Assembly: GCA_028023455.1 (NCBI GenBank)
Contig: JAQFVV010013060.1
Coordinates: 122,001 to 186,000, forward strand
Direction: 5' to 3'
Origin: Epiperipatus broadwayi
Lineage: Eukaryota > Onychophora > Udeonychophora > Euonychophora > Peripatidae
Length of the DNA: 64,000 nucleotides
Of the stretch, positions 21,340 through 32,520 are shown piece after piece. The position numbers and the translations under genes are program-made. Positions within the stretch are counted from its first letter, which is position 1. Each line of letters begins with the position of its first letter. The notes beneath the pieces are model-generated. The model saw only the letters and a program-made list of their open reading frames with translations. It ran no database searches and was not told the origin of the DNA.

Positions 21340-21740
21340 CAAGAATATGTATGGGCAAGTAGCAAACTTGACACAGAATGAAGAGAAGGAAGAGTTGAGG
21401 GTGGCATCTTATTCGTGCCCAAAAATTAAAGTAAAAATAGAAGCAAGAATTGTAGACGTGTTGTTTGATTCAGGGAGTCAGGTATCAGTGATTTCACAAA
21501 ATTTTTTCGATGAAATAAATCTGAATAATTTGAAACTAAAAACCTTGCCATTAAAGAATGTATACATAATGTTGGCAAATGGGAAAAGAGCCAAACTAGT
21601 AGTATGAGTATAGCTGGGAAGATATATAATCACGTTATGTTGGTTTTAGAGGGATTGATACATGATACTATTTTGGGGTCAGATTTTATGTGTGAAGTTG
21701 GGTGCATGTTAGATTATGAAAAATGACAAGTAAAAATTAA
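21340..21740 (+). pseudogene. Retropepsin-like protease fragment of element A
   Basis: Reads PKIKVKIEARIVDVLFDSGS then QVSVISQNFF. DSGS stands in place of the usual aspartic protease D-[ST]-G triad, which is preserved. After a stop at 21606 another frame continues with the flap and ILGSDF block (HDTILGSDFM, about 21663), typical of Gypsy proteases. Confidence 0.75.
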
Positions 21741-21744
21741 CAAG

Positions 21745-22810
21745 ATGGAAATTCCATTTAATGTGTGTGTGATAAAAAATGTTAAGGCAGAGTATGATGT
21801 AGAAAGTGCAGGAATAGAAATAGAGAAAAAGGTGTTGGAAGATGAACTAGGAAATGAGGGTGGAAAACAGTTGAAAGAATTGTTGGTTACATATGGAAGT
21901 GTATTTTCAGAAGTACCTGGAGTAATAGAGGGATATGAGTATCGAATAAAACTTATGGAGAATCAATCATATCAAGCTCGAACATATCCTATACCATATC
22001 AATATAGAAGTGCAGTGGAGGAACAACTAGAGAATATGTTAAAATGGAGAATTATTTCTAAATGCTCGTCTCCATATAATAACCTGCTAGTGACAGTAAA
22101 AAAATGTGTCTATTCGTTTGTGCTTAGATGCAAGGCAATTAAATAAAATCACAGTGTTAGATACTAATGCATTGCCACCTATAAGTGAATTATTAATGAA
22201 GTTTCATAAAAAAAATATTTTCAACTTTTGATTTAATGGCCAGTTATTAGCAGATCAAGCTCCATCCTGAGGACCGGAAATACACTGCTTTCTGGTATAA
22301 TGGACAAGCATATAATTTTAATCAAATTCCTTTCGGTTTGAAAAATAGTGGAGCAGGATTGATGCAATGCATTGATCAAATATTATCTGATAAAATTAAA
22401 AGCTTGATTACGATATACGTGGATGATATCATTTTAGCATCAAAAAGTGTGGAAGAACATTTCCAACATTTGAAATTGTTATTTGATGAATGTAAAAATA
22501 AAGGAATTAAGTTAAATTTAGGTAAAAGCCATTTAATGACTACATAAGTTAAATTCTTGGGACACATAATTAGTGAACAAGGAATATCTCCAAATCCAGA
22601 GAAAATTCAAGCTATCCAAAACTTTCCCAGGCCAACGAAGAAGAAAGACATCAAGTCTTTTCTTGGGTTGTGTAATTTTTTCAATCGGTTTTATAAAAAA
22701 ATTTCCTTAGATATGGAGTTTTTGTTGCAGTTATTAAGGAAAGATAAAAAATGGGCGTGGGAAGAGCAACAAGAGTGCAGTTTTGAAAATGCAAAAAAAG
22801 GTTTTTAAGA
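21745..22810 (+). pseudogene. Reverse transcriptase of element A, broken
   Basis: Frame pieces 21745-22146, 22338-22547 and 22557-22808. Recognisable blocks: LLVTYGSVFSEVPGVI at the start, ARTYPIPYQYRSAVEEQLE (primer grip side), the catalytic YVDDIILA near 22418, then GHIISEQGISPNPEKIQAI and IKSFLGLCNFFNRFYKKIS. At least two frameshifts and a stop (about 22546) interrupt it. Confidence 0.85.
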
Positions 22811-23215
22811 GAAGTTATGTTGACATATCCAGACTTTGATAAACCATTTGTAGTACAAACGGATAGTAGTGGAATCGGACTGGGGGCTACGTTATCTCAG
22901 ATGCAAGACGATGGGAAGTATGGAGTGCTTTTCTTTGTAAGTCGTTTATTAAATGGACCAGAGAAAAATTATACCATAACTGAGAGAGAGGCTTTAGCGA
23001 TTGTGTGGGATTTTAAAAAATTTAGGCAATATTTGATAGGATCACAGGTGGTAGTGATCACTGATCACAGGAGCCTTGAGTTTCTCAATCAGTTTTCTTA
23101 CAAATAGTAGATTGATTCGATGGAGTCTGTTTTTGCAAGAGTTCGATTATAGGATACAGTATTGTCCAGGCAAAGACAATATGGCGGCAGATGCTTTAAG
23201 TTGATACCCGATAGA
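22811..23215 (+). pseudogene. RNase H and connector of element A
   Basis: QTDSSGIGLGATLSQ contains the first catalytic aspartate, ITEREALAIVW the glutamate, and [10 protein letters not shown] the next aspartate, as in Gypsy RNase H. After a stop at 23107 the text RLIRW and the block [13 protein letters not shown] continue in another frame and lead into integrase. Confidence 0.85.
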
Positions 23216-23285
23216 ACACCAGACATGACATTTAAATTGTAATAATGCGTATATAGCAACAGCAGAAATACGTCAAGATGAAGAG

Positions 23286-24509
23286 ATGGAATGTGGTTTG
23301 AAAAGCTTAAGAGAGTTACAAAAAAAAGATGCAGAATGTAAACAAGTAATATACTATTTGCATCATCAATCTGTGAGTAGACCTATAAACAATATTCTAT
23401 GGAAAGATAGGAAACAATATTGTTTAAAAGATGGGTTTTTGCAGCATAAAGTAAAAGATAGTAAAGATACACAAATTGTTTTGCCAATAGTTATGCGGAA
23501 ACAGATGATTAAGTACATACATGAAAAGTATGGACATTATGGGGCAAGTAAAATTGAAGGATGGATAAATAATTGGTTTTATTAGCCGAGTATGTATAGG
23601 AGTGTCTTAAACGTCATTGAGGGGTGTATAGTGTGTGCAAAAACCAAACCTCCTAATATGTCAAATACAGGACCTTTGAGACCGATATACGCATATCAGC
23701 CGAATAGTTTATTAGCAATAGATTTTTATGGACCATTACCTCAATTTAATTGAAAGAAATATCTGGTTGTGACTTATGATGTTTTTCTAAGTTTGTGGCT
23801 ATTTATCTGGTGGTGCAGGCTGATGCTAAACAGACTATAAGGGTCCTTGAACATCAACATTTTCGAGATGTGGGAACCCAAGACAAATAATGTTGGATCA
23901 CGGAACACCTTTTATGTCTGATGAATGGAAAAGATGGACAGAGCATCATAAGATAAGACATATACTCACTTCAATTCGTAATCCACAGTCCAACCTGTGC
24001 AAATGAGTAATGAGAAAACTGGGACATTTATTTCATGTGTATTTACAGAATAATCATCGTGGATGGGTGAAGGAGGCAACGAGAATAGCTGACATGGTAA
24101 ATTGGTCAAAGAATGAATCGATAGGATTCGAGCCCATTAGACTTCATCAAGGAAAGAATATTCCATATCCATTCAAAACTATTTTACCGGTTAAAGTGCA
24201 GTATATTGACAGGAAAAAAATGTTGTTAAGGCAAGCTATAGGCTTAGAAAGATGGGTAGTATAAGGCAAAAGAGACAAGGGAAGGTTAGATATGTGTTTA
24301 GGCTGGGAGATGATGTTATGGTAAGGGTGAATTCAGTAAGTCATCTGGAGAAAGGAATATATAAAAAATTTCAGCCAATATATGATGGGCCTTATAAGAT
24401 CATAAAAGTATATGGAAATAATGCAATTGAAATTGCTCAAGGGTCGGAGAAAAAAGGAATGTTCAATGCTCGATCTTTACAATTACTAAAAAAAAAAATG
24501 AATAAATAA
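23286..24509 (+). pseudogene. Integrase of element A, broken
   Basis: The N-terminal HHCC zinc motif is visible (HEKYGHYGASKIEGW near 23522, then GCIVCAKTK near 23625). The core has LLAIDFYGPLP (first aspartate) and MLDHGTPF (second). At the third catalytic site the local text reads NPQSN followed by Cys-Lys where a glutamate is expected, and the same Lys occurs in the fragment beside the gap. The C-terminal domain (24252-24509) reads DDVMVRVNSVSHLEKG and YDGPYKIIKVYGNNAIEI. No chromodomain follows. Stops split the protein into at least four pieces. Confidence 0.8.
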
Positions 24510-25828
24510 ATAAATTTATAATGGGATGAGGGTTATAGTAAATAAATAAGAATACACGCATACAGTTAAACAAATGTGAAGTAAATAAAATTAGATTGTT
24601 TATAAGTTTAAATTCTGAGAAAACTAAAATGCTCAGAATGATATTTTAGTTTCAGAGAAGGGATGGAGATAATGTACCAAAGTACATTGATATTAAAGTA
24701 ATTGTATGAGTCCCATGTTTTAAAAATATAAAAATTTAATATTAAGAGAATAAAATGTAAAAACTAAAGAGTAGGGGGGGGGATTTTTGTATTGAATAAA
24801 ATAAACTGTAAACGCTGTTTAAATAATAAGTTGTTTAAAATAACAAGCTGTTTAAAATAAAAGATTTTTTTTTGTTTAAAAAAAGAAAAAATATTGTAAT
24901 AAATAAATGATTTAATATTCTTTAAATGAATTTTTAATAAAATAATAAAGAGATTTCGTTTTATCTTATAATAAAATAAATAAATATATGTGTGTGTATG
25001 CAATTTTTAATAAAAAGTAGATGCTAGAAGCTGATTTTATTTCACAAGACGAACGCTGCTGCTAAAAATAAAGTTTTCCATTGTTTAAAAAAGAATAAAT
25101 AGCTCAATTTTGTTCATTCTTGGTTTGGACTTTCTCATTTTAATAAAATATTTTTGAAGTAATATTTCCAAAAATGATGCATTGTTAAAAAACCAACGTA
25201 TTTGCAGTTGACCGAAAGCCGCTCTCTACACATATAAGATCTGCGATTAGTTCAGAAAGTAATCATGTTGAAATAGACTAAACAGACAGCAGAGTGTGGT
25301 GAACACCAAACCAGCCATGGAAGTATTAGGACACAGGATCTACGAAAGAATTTTACCAGACGTCAATGAGTTCAGAGATAATTCAATTATACTGTCTGTG
25401 TCGTATATAAAACCTAGGTAATTATTTGACTTTGATATCTAAACATTTCCGATTTCCTTTAAAAATAAAGATAGACTTTATTAAAAAAACTTTGAACTTT
25501 TGAATTAAACTTTAAAAAAAGAATAAACTTTAAACTTCAAAAGATAATATTTGAAATAATAAAATAAGTAAAAGCAGCTTCTATGAAATAATATTTTTTG
25601 CATGCACGTATGTGTGATTTGATTTTTAATTTTTAAGCTTAAAAATAATAATAATAAAATATGATATAAAATAATAGTTTTTACTTCACCTTTAATTAGT
25701 AATTAATTGAGATTGCGCTTTATGCAAAAAAGTGAAGCTTGTCTAAATCTTACAAAGTTATATGGCTTAGCGCTTTCGGAGACCTTGAGTCTCCATAATC
25801 ATAGCCTACTTTTAACTGAAGTATAGTT

Positions 25829-26026
25829 GTGGTTTATGTAAAATTTTTATGCAAATTTTATAATGACCATGACCATATGTTTGAACCCACTATAGTAAGG
25901 GCACTGTGCACTGAACGCAATGATGTAAAACGAAAAATCAAAGAGGCATATTTTATTGCAAATGATAATTATGCAATAAACCAGAAAGAATCGTGCTTTA
26001 CAATCTCCAGAAAATGGTCATTATAA
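25829..26026 (+). pseudogene. C-terminal remnant of a GIY-YIG endonuclease
   Basis: The frame reads ERNDVKRKIKEAYFIANDN and ends with NQKESCFTI and a tryptophan near the C-terminus. This aligns with ERCHNKRKIKEAMLISRNR and MNRQSSNVKI of palindrome 2, so only the last 35-45 residues of the domain are present. The GIY-YIG core itself is missing, so it cannot be a nuclease. Confidence 0.65.
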
Positions 26027-26072
26027 AATTTGCATAAAATTTTTTACATAAACCACAACTAAACTTCAGTTA

Positions 26073-26131
26073 AAAGTAGGCTATGATTATGGAGACTCAA
26101 GGTCTCCGAAAGCGCTAAGCCATATAACTTT
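26073..26131 (+). ncRNA. Hammerhead-ribozyme-like fold, palindrome 3 right arm
   Basis: Stem I GGCT (26079-26082), junction ATGATTAT (26083-26090), stem II GGAGAC/GTCTCC (26091-26096, 26102-26107) with a 5-base loop, GAAA (26108-26111), minimal stem III AGCGCT (26111-26116), A, and stem I partner AGCC (26118-26121). A distal helix AAAGT/ACTTT extends stem I. It starts about 50 bases after the stop codon. This is the best-paired of the three folds. An inverted copy lies in the left arm at about 25757-25812. Confidence 0.6.
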
Positions 26132-26229
26132 GTAAGATTTAGACAAGCTTCACTTTTTTGCATAAAGTGCAATCGCAATTAATAAAATATGATGTAACAT
26201 GTATAATTTATTTACTAAAGTAATGTATT

Positions 26230-27021
26230 TAAATAAATCATTTTTATATAGCGCGATGTTTGTAAACTGTAATATTTCAAACAGCATTACGCTGTTGCAC
26301 ATGCGCTTTGAAGATTTTAACTATAAATGAATGAATACTAACACTCAACCACATGATAAAGTCTTTGGAAAAGATAGAATGGCCATCTATCTTTTCAAAC
26401 CCAAACGCTTTTGTATGGGCAAATCTTAAGTGTTTGAAAGTGAAAGTGTGAATATATTAAATAATCACTTTAAATTACTATTACATGCTTGAATGAAAGA
26501 TGCTAATGAAATTTACTAGAATATACGATACTTAAGATTCGCCCATACAAAAGCGTTTGGGTTCGAAAAGATAGATGGCCATTCTATCTTTTCCAAAGAC
26601 TTTATCATGTGGTTGAGTGTTAGTATTCATTCATTTATAGTTAAAATCTTCAAAGCGCATGTGCAACAGCGTAATGCTGTTTTAAATATTACAGTTTACA
26701 AACATCGCGCTATATAAAAATGATTTATTTACATACATTTAATATCAAATAAGAAGAATGACGTATCGTAAATTCTAGTAAATTTCATTAGCATCTTTCT
26801 TCAAGCATGTAATAGTAATTTAAAGTGATTATTTAATATATTCACACTTTCACTTTCAAACACTTAAAATTCGCCCATACAAAAGCGTTTGGGTTCGAAA
26901 AGATAGATGGCCATTCTATCTTTTCCAAAGACTTTATCATGTGGTTGAGTATTAGTATTCATTCATTTATAGTTAAAATCTTCAAAGTGCATGTGCAACA
27001 GCGTAATGCTGTTTTAAATAT
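26230..27021. mobile_element. Compound foldback element C
   Basis: Inserted with a 14-base duplication (TAAAGTAATGTATT at 26216-26229, one mismatch to 27022-27035). Order of parts: A (26230-26425), B (about 26426-26535), inverted A (about 26530-26735), a short spacer, inverted B (about 26765-26865), inverted A again (26870-27021). The outer halves therefore form an 'A B ... inverted B inverted A' palindrome with an extra inverted A inside. Non-coding. Marker text in A: AGATAGAATGGCCATCTATC. Confidence 0.7.
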
Positions 27022-27909
27022 TAAAGTAATATATTAAAATGCTTATTTTAATCTTTAAAAAAAAGAAGTGTGGGTGTCTCATTATAAGATAAAACGATTC
27101 ATTTATTTTAAAATAAAGTAAAACATTTAAATTATTTTTTTCTTAAAAATATTTATGTTTATTTCTGATAAGTGTGGGTAAGTATAAATATTTATTTTCT
27201 TAATAAGAGTAGGAGGAAAAAAAATCCAATCATTAATAATAGTATTTTAGAAAAGATTCACCAAGTTAAATCTATAAATGTTTAGCATTCAATATAATGT
27301 TATTATTAGTTTTAAAGGAGCGAAGTATTATTTAGAATGGTTCGGGGGAAATTAATTTATTTTTAGGAAATAGTAGCAGTTTAGAACAAGCGGCGTTTAA
27401 GATACCTTTTCTTCATTTGTTAGTGGGTGATTGGAAATGACTGAGCTAGCAGACGTTTCAGGCACCGGATTATGCTGATTAGATGGACATACTAATTCTA
27501 ATGTAATTAGCTGGCACCTAAGGGATTTTCTTTCTTCTTTAAAATATTAATAAAGTGTTTATTTGATCGGTATATATTTTGGTAGTCGAGTGTTGAATGT
27601 TATTAATAGTTCGCTATTGAAAACCAACCATTTCTGTAAGGGAAAATTTAAAAGGACAAAATATCATAAAATATTAGTTAATATTTTATTTGTCGATGCT
27701 TAGTGTTTGTTACTTCCCGTGAGTTTAAATAATAATTTTTAAATTGTAAGTTTTATAGCATTAAGAGTTTTGAAACTAGTAAACAAGTGTTAAATAGAAA
27801 TAGTTGTAGTTAGTCGTATTCTTTAGTTGTTGTTTGAAGTAGGTTGTTTTCATAATTAGCAGGATGATTTCAAATTAGCAGGTGATTGCAAAATTAGCGG
27901 GTGGGTTTA

Positions 27910-28622
27910 ATATATAACAAATCAATGCATAAAATTAAAAATACATAAAGTAATAAAGAGATTTATTGATGATAATTTAGTATAAGTCAATATGTTGGTG
28001 CTTATTATTGAAAAAAATTATAATAAAAGAATTTCACAAACAAATAAATAAAAATAAATATATTGTGAAAAGTATGGGAGTTATAAAAAAATAAAATCTT
28101 CCTCCATATTGCTTTATGCTATTATAAGCTTTGTTATCGTAATAAAATAACAAAAGTCACTTCTTCTATTGGTTGCATTCAAGGCTCAGATTTTTTTCCA
28201 GACTGTTGGGGATAGTGAGTTGCATTGAATCCCATAGACCAAAAAAGTTCAGTAACCATAACTAATGATCATAGCTATGGAAGTATACTTTGACTATCTG
28301 AATATATATGATTCCATTAATCATATAAATTCTAAGATAATCTAGAAATAGATCAAGATGAATAATATTTTGCTGTTGTTTGCTTTCAGAAAAACAAAAA
28401 CAATAGTTATAAATTGCACCTTGTAAAAGCACAGAATTCATACTGTTTATTTAATGCATTTACAGAACAGAATAGTGCTAAATATACAGCATGATCCTCC
28501 CAGGAAGTTCCTAGATTCAAAGCAATGTATATAGATTAGATGTATACAAATCTGTTACTTTTTATTTCACTATTTTCTCATTATCATCATCATAATAATA
28601 CTGTAATAAATTGTCTACATAT
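27910..28622. other. Spacer between the two LTR elements
   Basis: No gene seen. Mostly AT-rich single-copy-looking sequence. Confidence 0.5.
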
Positions 28623-30403
28623 TGTAACGGAATTACGATGTTTGAAAGCTTATTTTCCCTTTTATTTATGTATAATGGGGAATTCTTAAAATTCAAGATC
28701 ATCCACCTCCCACTACCACAAGCAGAGAGAACATACGGACATAAACGAGTCTATATCCATACTTGACCAAACCTGTAACTATACAGGTATAGCCCCAGGT
28801 TATCTTTCCCAGTCAACTATATCTCGACTGCTGTAAGATTTGAAGAGTTACAGTGCTTGGATATTTATAAAATTTAATGGGATCCAAAATACTGCACCAC
28901 CAGCCTCACGTGTTAATTTGTGCCCACAAGGAATTATAATTATCCCCAACCCCTACGAATATATTACTGTTTGGAGTGGTGAAGAATGAGACGAAAGAGA
29001 TTTAAATCAATAAGAAATATTTAATACAATAAATTAAACAATAAAAGAAATACGTTAAATCATTTACACACAATAAAAAAGATTATTTTCTATAATGCTA
29101 CGAGTGAAAATAAAATAAAAAGATCCTATAAATGATTGTACATTTATAATCGTCACTCCGTGTATATAAAAAAAAGTTAAAGAATGTCTATCATTCAAAG
29201 TAAGAATTTGGCCAATGTCTAAATTAAAGGTATGTGCACCTGTAAATATAAAATGTAGTATACATATTTTATCTAGGTTTATTGAGTCTCTGAAGTAACT
29301 TGAAGTTTTGCGACCGCCCCATGGAATTTGTCCACTTTTTTAGCAGGGAAAGGTCACTCTTTGGTTAGATTTGGTTGTGGAAACTCCTCTGTATTTAGGA
29401 CATGAAGGACAAGACAAAATGAACCCTCCAGCAGGTGCTACATCGACAGTTGTTACATGTAGACGGGAACCTTTAGAGCACAGGGAGCCTGAATCAGCCA
29501 GCGATCACAACGGCCCTTAGCTAGTCATTATTGATGAGTCACCGATGTTAGAAATCATATCTTGTTCATTTAATTATCCGTTATTACGTTGGAGTCCTTC
29601 CACTATGTTTCTGGGTTCTCTCTTGTTTGTTTTCTTTCTTAAACTTTAAAAGATTCTTAAATTTGCATTTCTCTCAATTATGACTGCTTATTATCAGAGC
29701 AGTGTTTCCACCAACATCTCAACAAGAAGTCCTCTACTCTACTTATAATTTTTAATTAAAAAATTCCACAGTCCTTTATTCTTTCGATCCGTTGTTTTTA
29801 GCTTTTATTCACACCTTTCCTTTTCTGAATGTGCCTTCGGCCATTTATATAGATTTGCCTTTACATAATTTTTGTAGCACTATGTACATTTATTTATTTA
29901 TTTTAATTAAACAGATTTTTAATAAAATGTTTTTTTATTATTATTTTGACAAGCATTAATTGTTGCTGTCTTTATCATACTTCATATATACTCCATACAC
30001 GCATTTTGTTTTATCATCAAATGTGTTTTTTTATGACCCAGATCCTTATCTTTTGGTCAAGTTTAAATTTCTATTTTACTCTGACTTAAACCCTTTAAAC
30101 TTTACTTTTTCTTCAAAATCATATTTTAATTCGTATTTCATTTTTATTTCTTTATCACTATTAATTTTATTAATATACAATTTCAATATTTCTAACTTTA
30201 ATTATTTTTTTATTTCTCAAAATCTTGACTTTGTAGGGTAAAAGATAAGAATCTTTCGATTCTATTTCCCTCTTTTTTATTAATTAAAACATTTCTTTTT
30301 CCTAAGTTTTGAATTCTTTTGCTGGTATTCCAAAACACAATATTTAATATTATTTAAATGTTAAATATCTACATGTGAGGTCACAGTATGTGCGATCATC
30401 ACA
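28623..30403 (-). repeat. 3' LTR of element B
   Basis: 1781 bases, very similar along its length to 33865-35649. Open frames in it are not conserved as proteins. Confidence 0.85.
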
Positions 30404-31499
30404 TTACATCATTCCCCTCCTTTAGAATTTTTTCTTAAAAAATTTTAATTTAATGCACCGAATGCTGGACACTCCTAACTACTGTTGTGACCATCTCATA
30501 TCTATGCACTTCATATCTATGCACTCCTAATACAACTTAGTGATGAGATTATCCTTAGAGAGGTGACCAGGAAAATTACATCCCTACTCTGATAACCCAA
30601 TCAGTATTACTAAACCAATTTAATCTTGCTATAAATAGTACATGGGTTTTATTTCTGCCTCCTACTTATATATACAGGTTTGAGTCCACAGGATATCTCT
30701 GTGACTCGATTAAACCTGTTCATACTTCACATTTACAAACAATAACCTTCTGAGTGACAACACTGGTCACTATCCTGAGATGGGTTGGGAGGCTGGCATC
30801 TTTTTATCCAGCTCATCCATGAGCTCAGAATATTTACTGATAGCTCGTATTTTTATAAAGGGGTTCCTTCCCCATACCTTGGTTTCTAATCCATTGACAC
30901 ATGATATTTGTCAAATATGTAACTGGAAATTTTTTAATCCAGTGAGTCATTATGAGAAGGGGATCTCTGTCCCTGTATTCTCTATCTAATAAGATCTGGT
31001 GACCACAGAACTCATGCATGAAAGCATAACAGAGAAGAATCACCATATACTGCTAAGATCCCACCTACAAACATCTGTCCCTACATAACCCCAGCCTCTA
31101 TCTATGATCTCACACTACTATCTATCTGATGATTTGTCTTAGTTTGGGTAAAGTCCTTTATACTGTTTAGCCATCTACTGGCTCATTCTTCTTTTATATT
31201 TTCCTGATCAATATTTCCCAATTTCATAAATCCATTTTTCATTTTTCATGATCCAATTCCATTTCCAATCTGGTATCAGTGAATCCGTCCTTTCTTTATG
31301 ATGGTGTTTATATTTTATCTGGAGGTTGCCTTTCTCTATTGACCTCACATCTGTCTCCTCTGGTATGCGGATTTTGATCCCTATATTCTCGGTCTTCAGT
31401 CCTGTCATACGGACGCTTCCATTCTGTCTCCAATCTTTGTCGTCCATTTTCCTGCCTCCTTGGGTTCCACTCTGTAGAATATTTCCGGTTTTCTTTCCA
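30404..31499 (-). other. Non-coding interior of element B
   Basis: Lies between gag and the 3' LTR, where pol would be expected. I see no pol motif in any frame. A minus-strand open frame at 31208-31525 (basic, Lys/Arg/Ile rich) partly overlaps the end of gag and could be a gag tail in another frame. Confidence 0.5.
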
Positions 31500-32297
31500 T
31501 CATCCTTCACTAGGATCCCATCCATTTTTTATTGTAAGTGGTTCTTTTGGAGGCAGTCTAGGTTTACATCCATCCTCCTTCTGGTCGACCCTGGTGGTAT
31601 CCAATGCACTTAGCAACTCGACCACATGGTCCACTGTCTTCCTCTCTGTATTAATCAGTGTCTGTTCTATCTCTTTTGGGAATCCATGCCTAGTTATCCA
31701 GAGTATTTGCATCTCAGATAATGGGTTGGTGGTCATCATCCGTAACTTGACTACTTGATGGCGAAAGAATGTTGTAAACGATTCCCCTAGTCTCCATTTC
31801 TCCTGTGTTATCTGATGCAGCATATCTTCTTGGGGTTCCTCACTCCAATAACTGGTCCTCAAAGCCTTGTGATACTCTGTAAATGTGGTGGGTTTCTGGA
31901 ACAGTGAGTTCCACCAGACTTGAGATTTGCCCTGCAAGTAACTGCAGGTGAACGCTATCTTGGCCTCCTCATTCATCTGGCTAAACTTGAAATACCACTC
32001 GAGGCTTCCCAAGTGCTCCATAGGGCTTTCTCCAGGATTTCCAGTGAAAACTTGTATTTTTAGAAATTGGAGGAAGCTGATGGGACAATCCATGTGATTT
32101 CCAGAGCCCATATCTATACATTCTCCATTGGTTCTTGGTCGTATGCCCTTTACTTTGGTATCGGTGCTGTTATTGTCTGACCTACTGATCCTCTCTTCAA
32201 ATTTTGCAGCTAACCTTTTTATTGCCATGACTATCTGGCTTATATACCACTGCATGCTCATCAGCATCCTATTCTCTTTTACTCTTATCACTTCCAC
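31500..32297 (-). CDS. Gag capsid protein of element B
   Basis: An intact 265-residue frame. The retrotransposon gag core is visible: FLQFLKIQVFTGNPGESP then MEHLGSLEWYFKFSQM, IAFTCSYLQGKSQVWWNSLF, TEYHKALRTSYW, EKWRLGESFTTFFRHQVVKL and ITRHGFPKEIEQTL. These match the capsid pattern of Gypsy-type elements, where the protein packages element RNA. No CCHC zinc knuckle is seen within the frame. An upstream frame (32521-32775) probably encodes its N-terminal part. The protein is related to the gag of element A, suggesting packaging and reverse transcription by enzymes of a relative. Confidence 0.75.
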   Translation of the reverse strand: MEVIRVKENRMLMSMQWYISQIVMAIKRLAAKFEERISRSDNNSTDTKVKGIRPRTNGECIDMGSGNHMDCPISFLQFLKIQVFTGNPGESPMEHLGSLEWYFKFSQMNEEAKIAFTCSYLQGKSQVWWNSLFQKPTTFTEYHKALRTSYWSEEPQEDMLHQITQEKWRLGESFTTFFRHQVVKLRMMTTNPLSEMQILWITRHGFPKEIEQTLINTERKTVDHVVELLSALDTTRVDQKEDGCKPRLPPKEPLTIKNGWDPSEG

Positions 32298-32520
32298 TTC
32301 TTTATCTAACTTTCTTATTCCCCTTTCTGGCCACGTTATGTCTACCCTCAGATCAGACTCTGTTGACTCTCTACCTATACTCTCGGCCCTTTCTAATTAA
32401 TCATATACACATGGCTCCATACTCTTTTGTTCATCCCACTTAATTTCCCTGCCATGTCTATTTCCTGTATCCTTAGTCTCTGATTGCTGGATGAAGTCAT
32501 TTCTAATTTCTTCCATGGCT

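Larger units (their letters stand above)
25666..26179. mobile_element. Penelope-derived palindrome 3 with 14-base target duplication
   Basis: Inserted in the LTR with a perfect target duplication TAATAAAATATGAT at 25652-25665 and 26180-26193. Arms 25703-25868 and 26014-26180 are inverted copies of a 3' tail; the middle carries a short endonuclease C-terminus. The left end has about 35 extra bases not in the right arm. The design (inverted tail, coding remnant, tail) mirrors palindromes 1 and 2 but is shorter. Confidence 0.75.
18022..27909 (+). mobile_element. Gypsy-type LTR retrotransposon A, broken, with nested insertions
   Basis: Two related LTRs (18022-19960 and 24673-27909) flank a degenerate gag-pol. 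The flanks are TA-rich (TATAT before, ATATA after), consistent with but not proving a 5-base duplication. Domain order is gag, protease, reverse transcriptase, RNase H, integrase, which is the Gypsy order. Many stops and frameshifts show it is dead. The 3' LTR was later hit by two insertions (25666-26179 and 26230-27021). The leader contains a 500 N gap. Confidence 0.85.
24673..27909 (+). repeat. 3' LTR of element A, interrupted twice
   Basis: LTR sequence occupies 24673-25665, 26194-26229 and 27022-27909. Aligning with the intact 5' LTR gives clean pre-insertion sites for both nested elements. The LTRs differ by many substitutions and small indels, so the host element is old. Confidence 0.8.

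Noticed and set aside
24252-24509. Chromodomain at the end of the element A integrase
   Set aside because: The sequence fits the ordinary integrase C-terminal SH3-like region; no chromodomain aromatic cage motif is visible.
24764-25003. Minus-strand frame of 79 codons rich in Lys, Phe and Ile
   Set aside because: It lies inside the 3' LTR of element A and is AT-rich chance coding.
26230-26425. Hammerhead-like fold in foldback C (ATGATAAA followed by a 6-bp stem)
   Set aside because: The GAAA, stem III and a good stem I partner are missing, so the resemblance is too weak to claim.
29960-30241. Hydrophobic open frame (93 codons) repeated at 35208-35441
   Set aside because: It lies in the two LTRs of element B, is not preserved between them, and comes from T-rich sequence.
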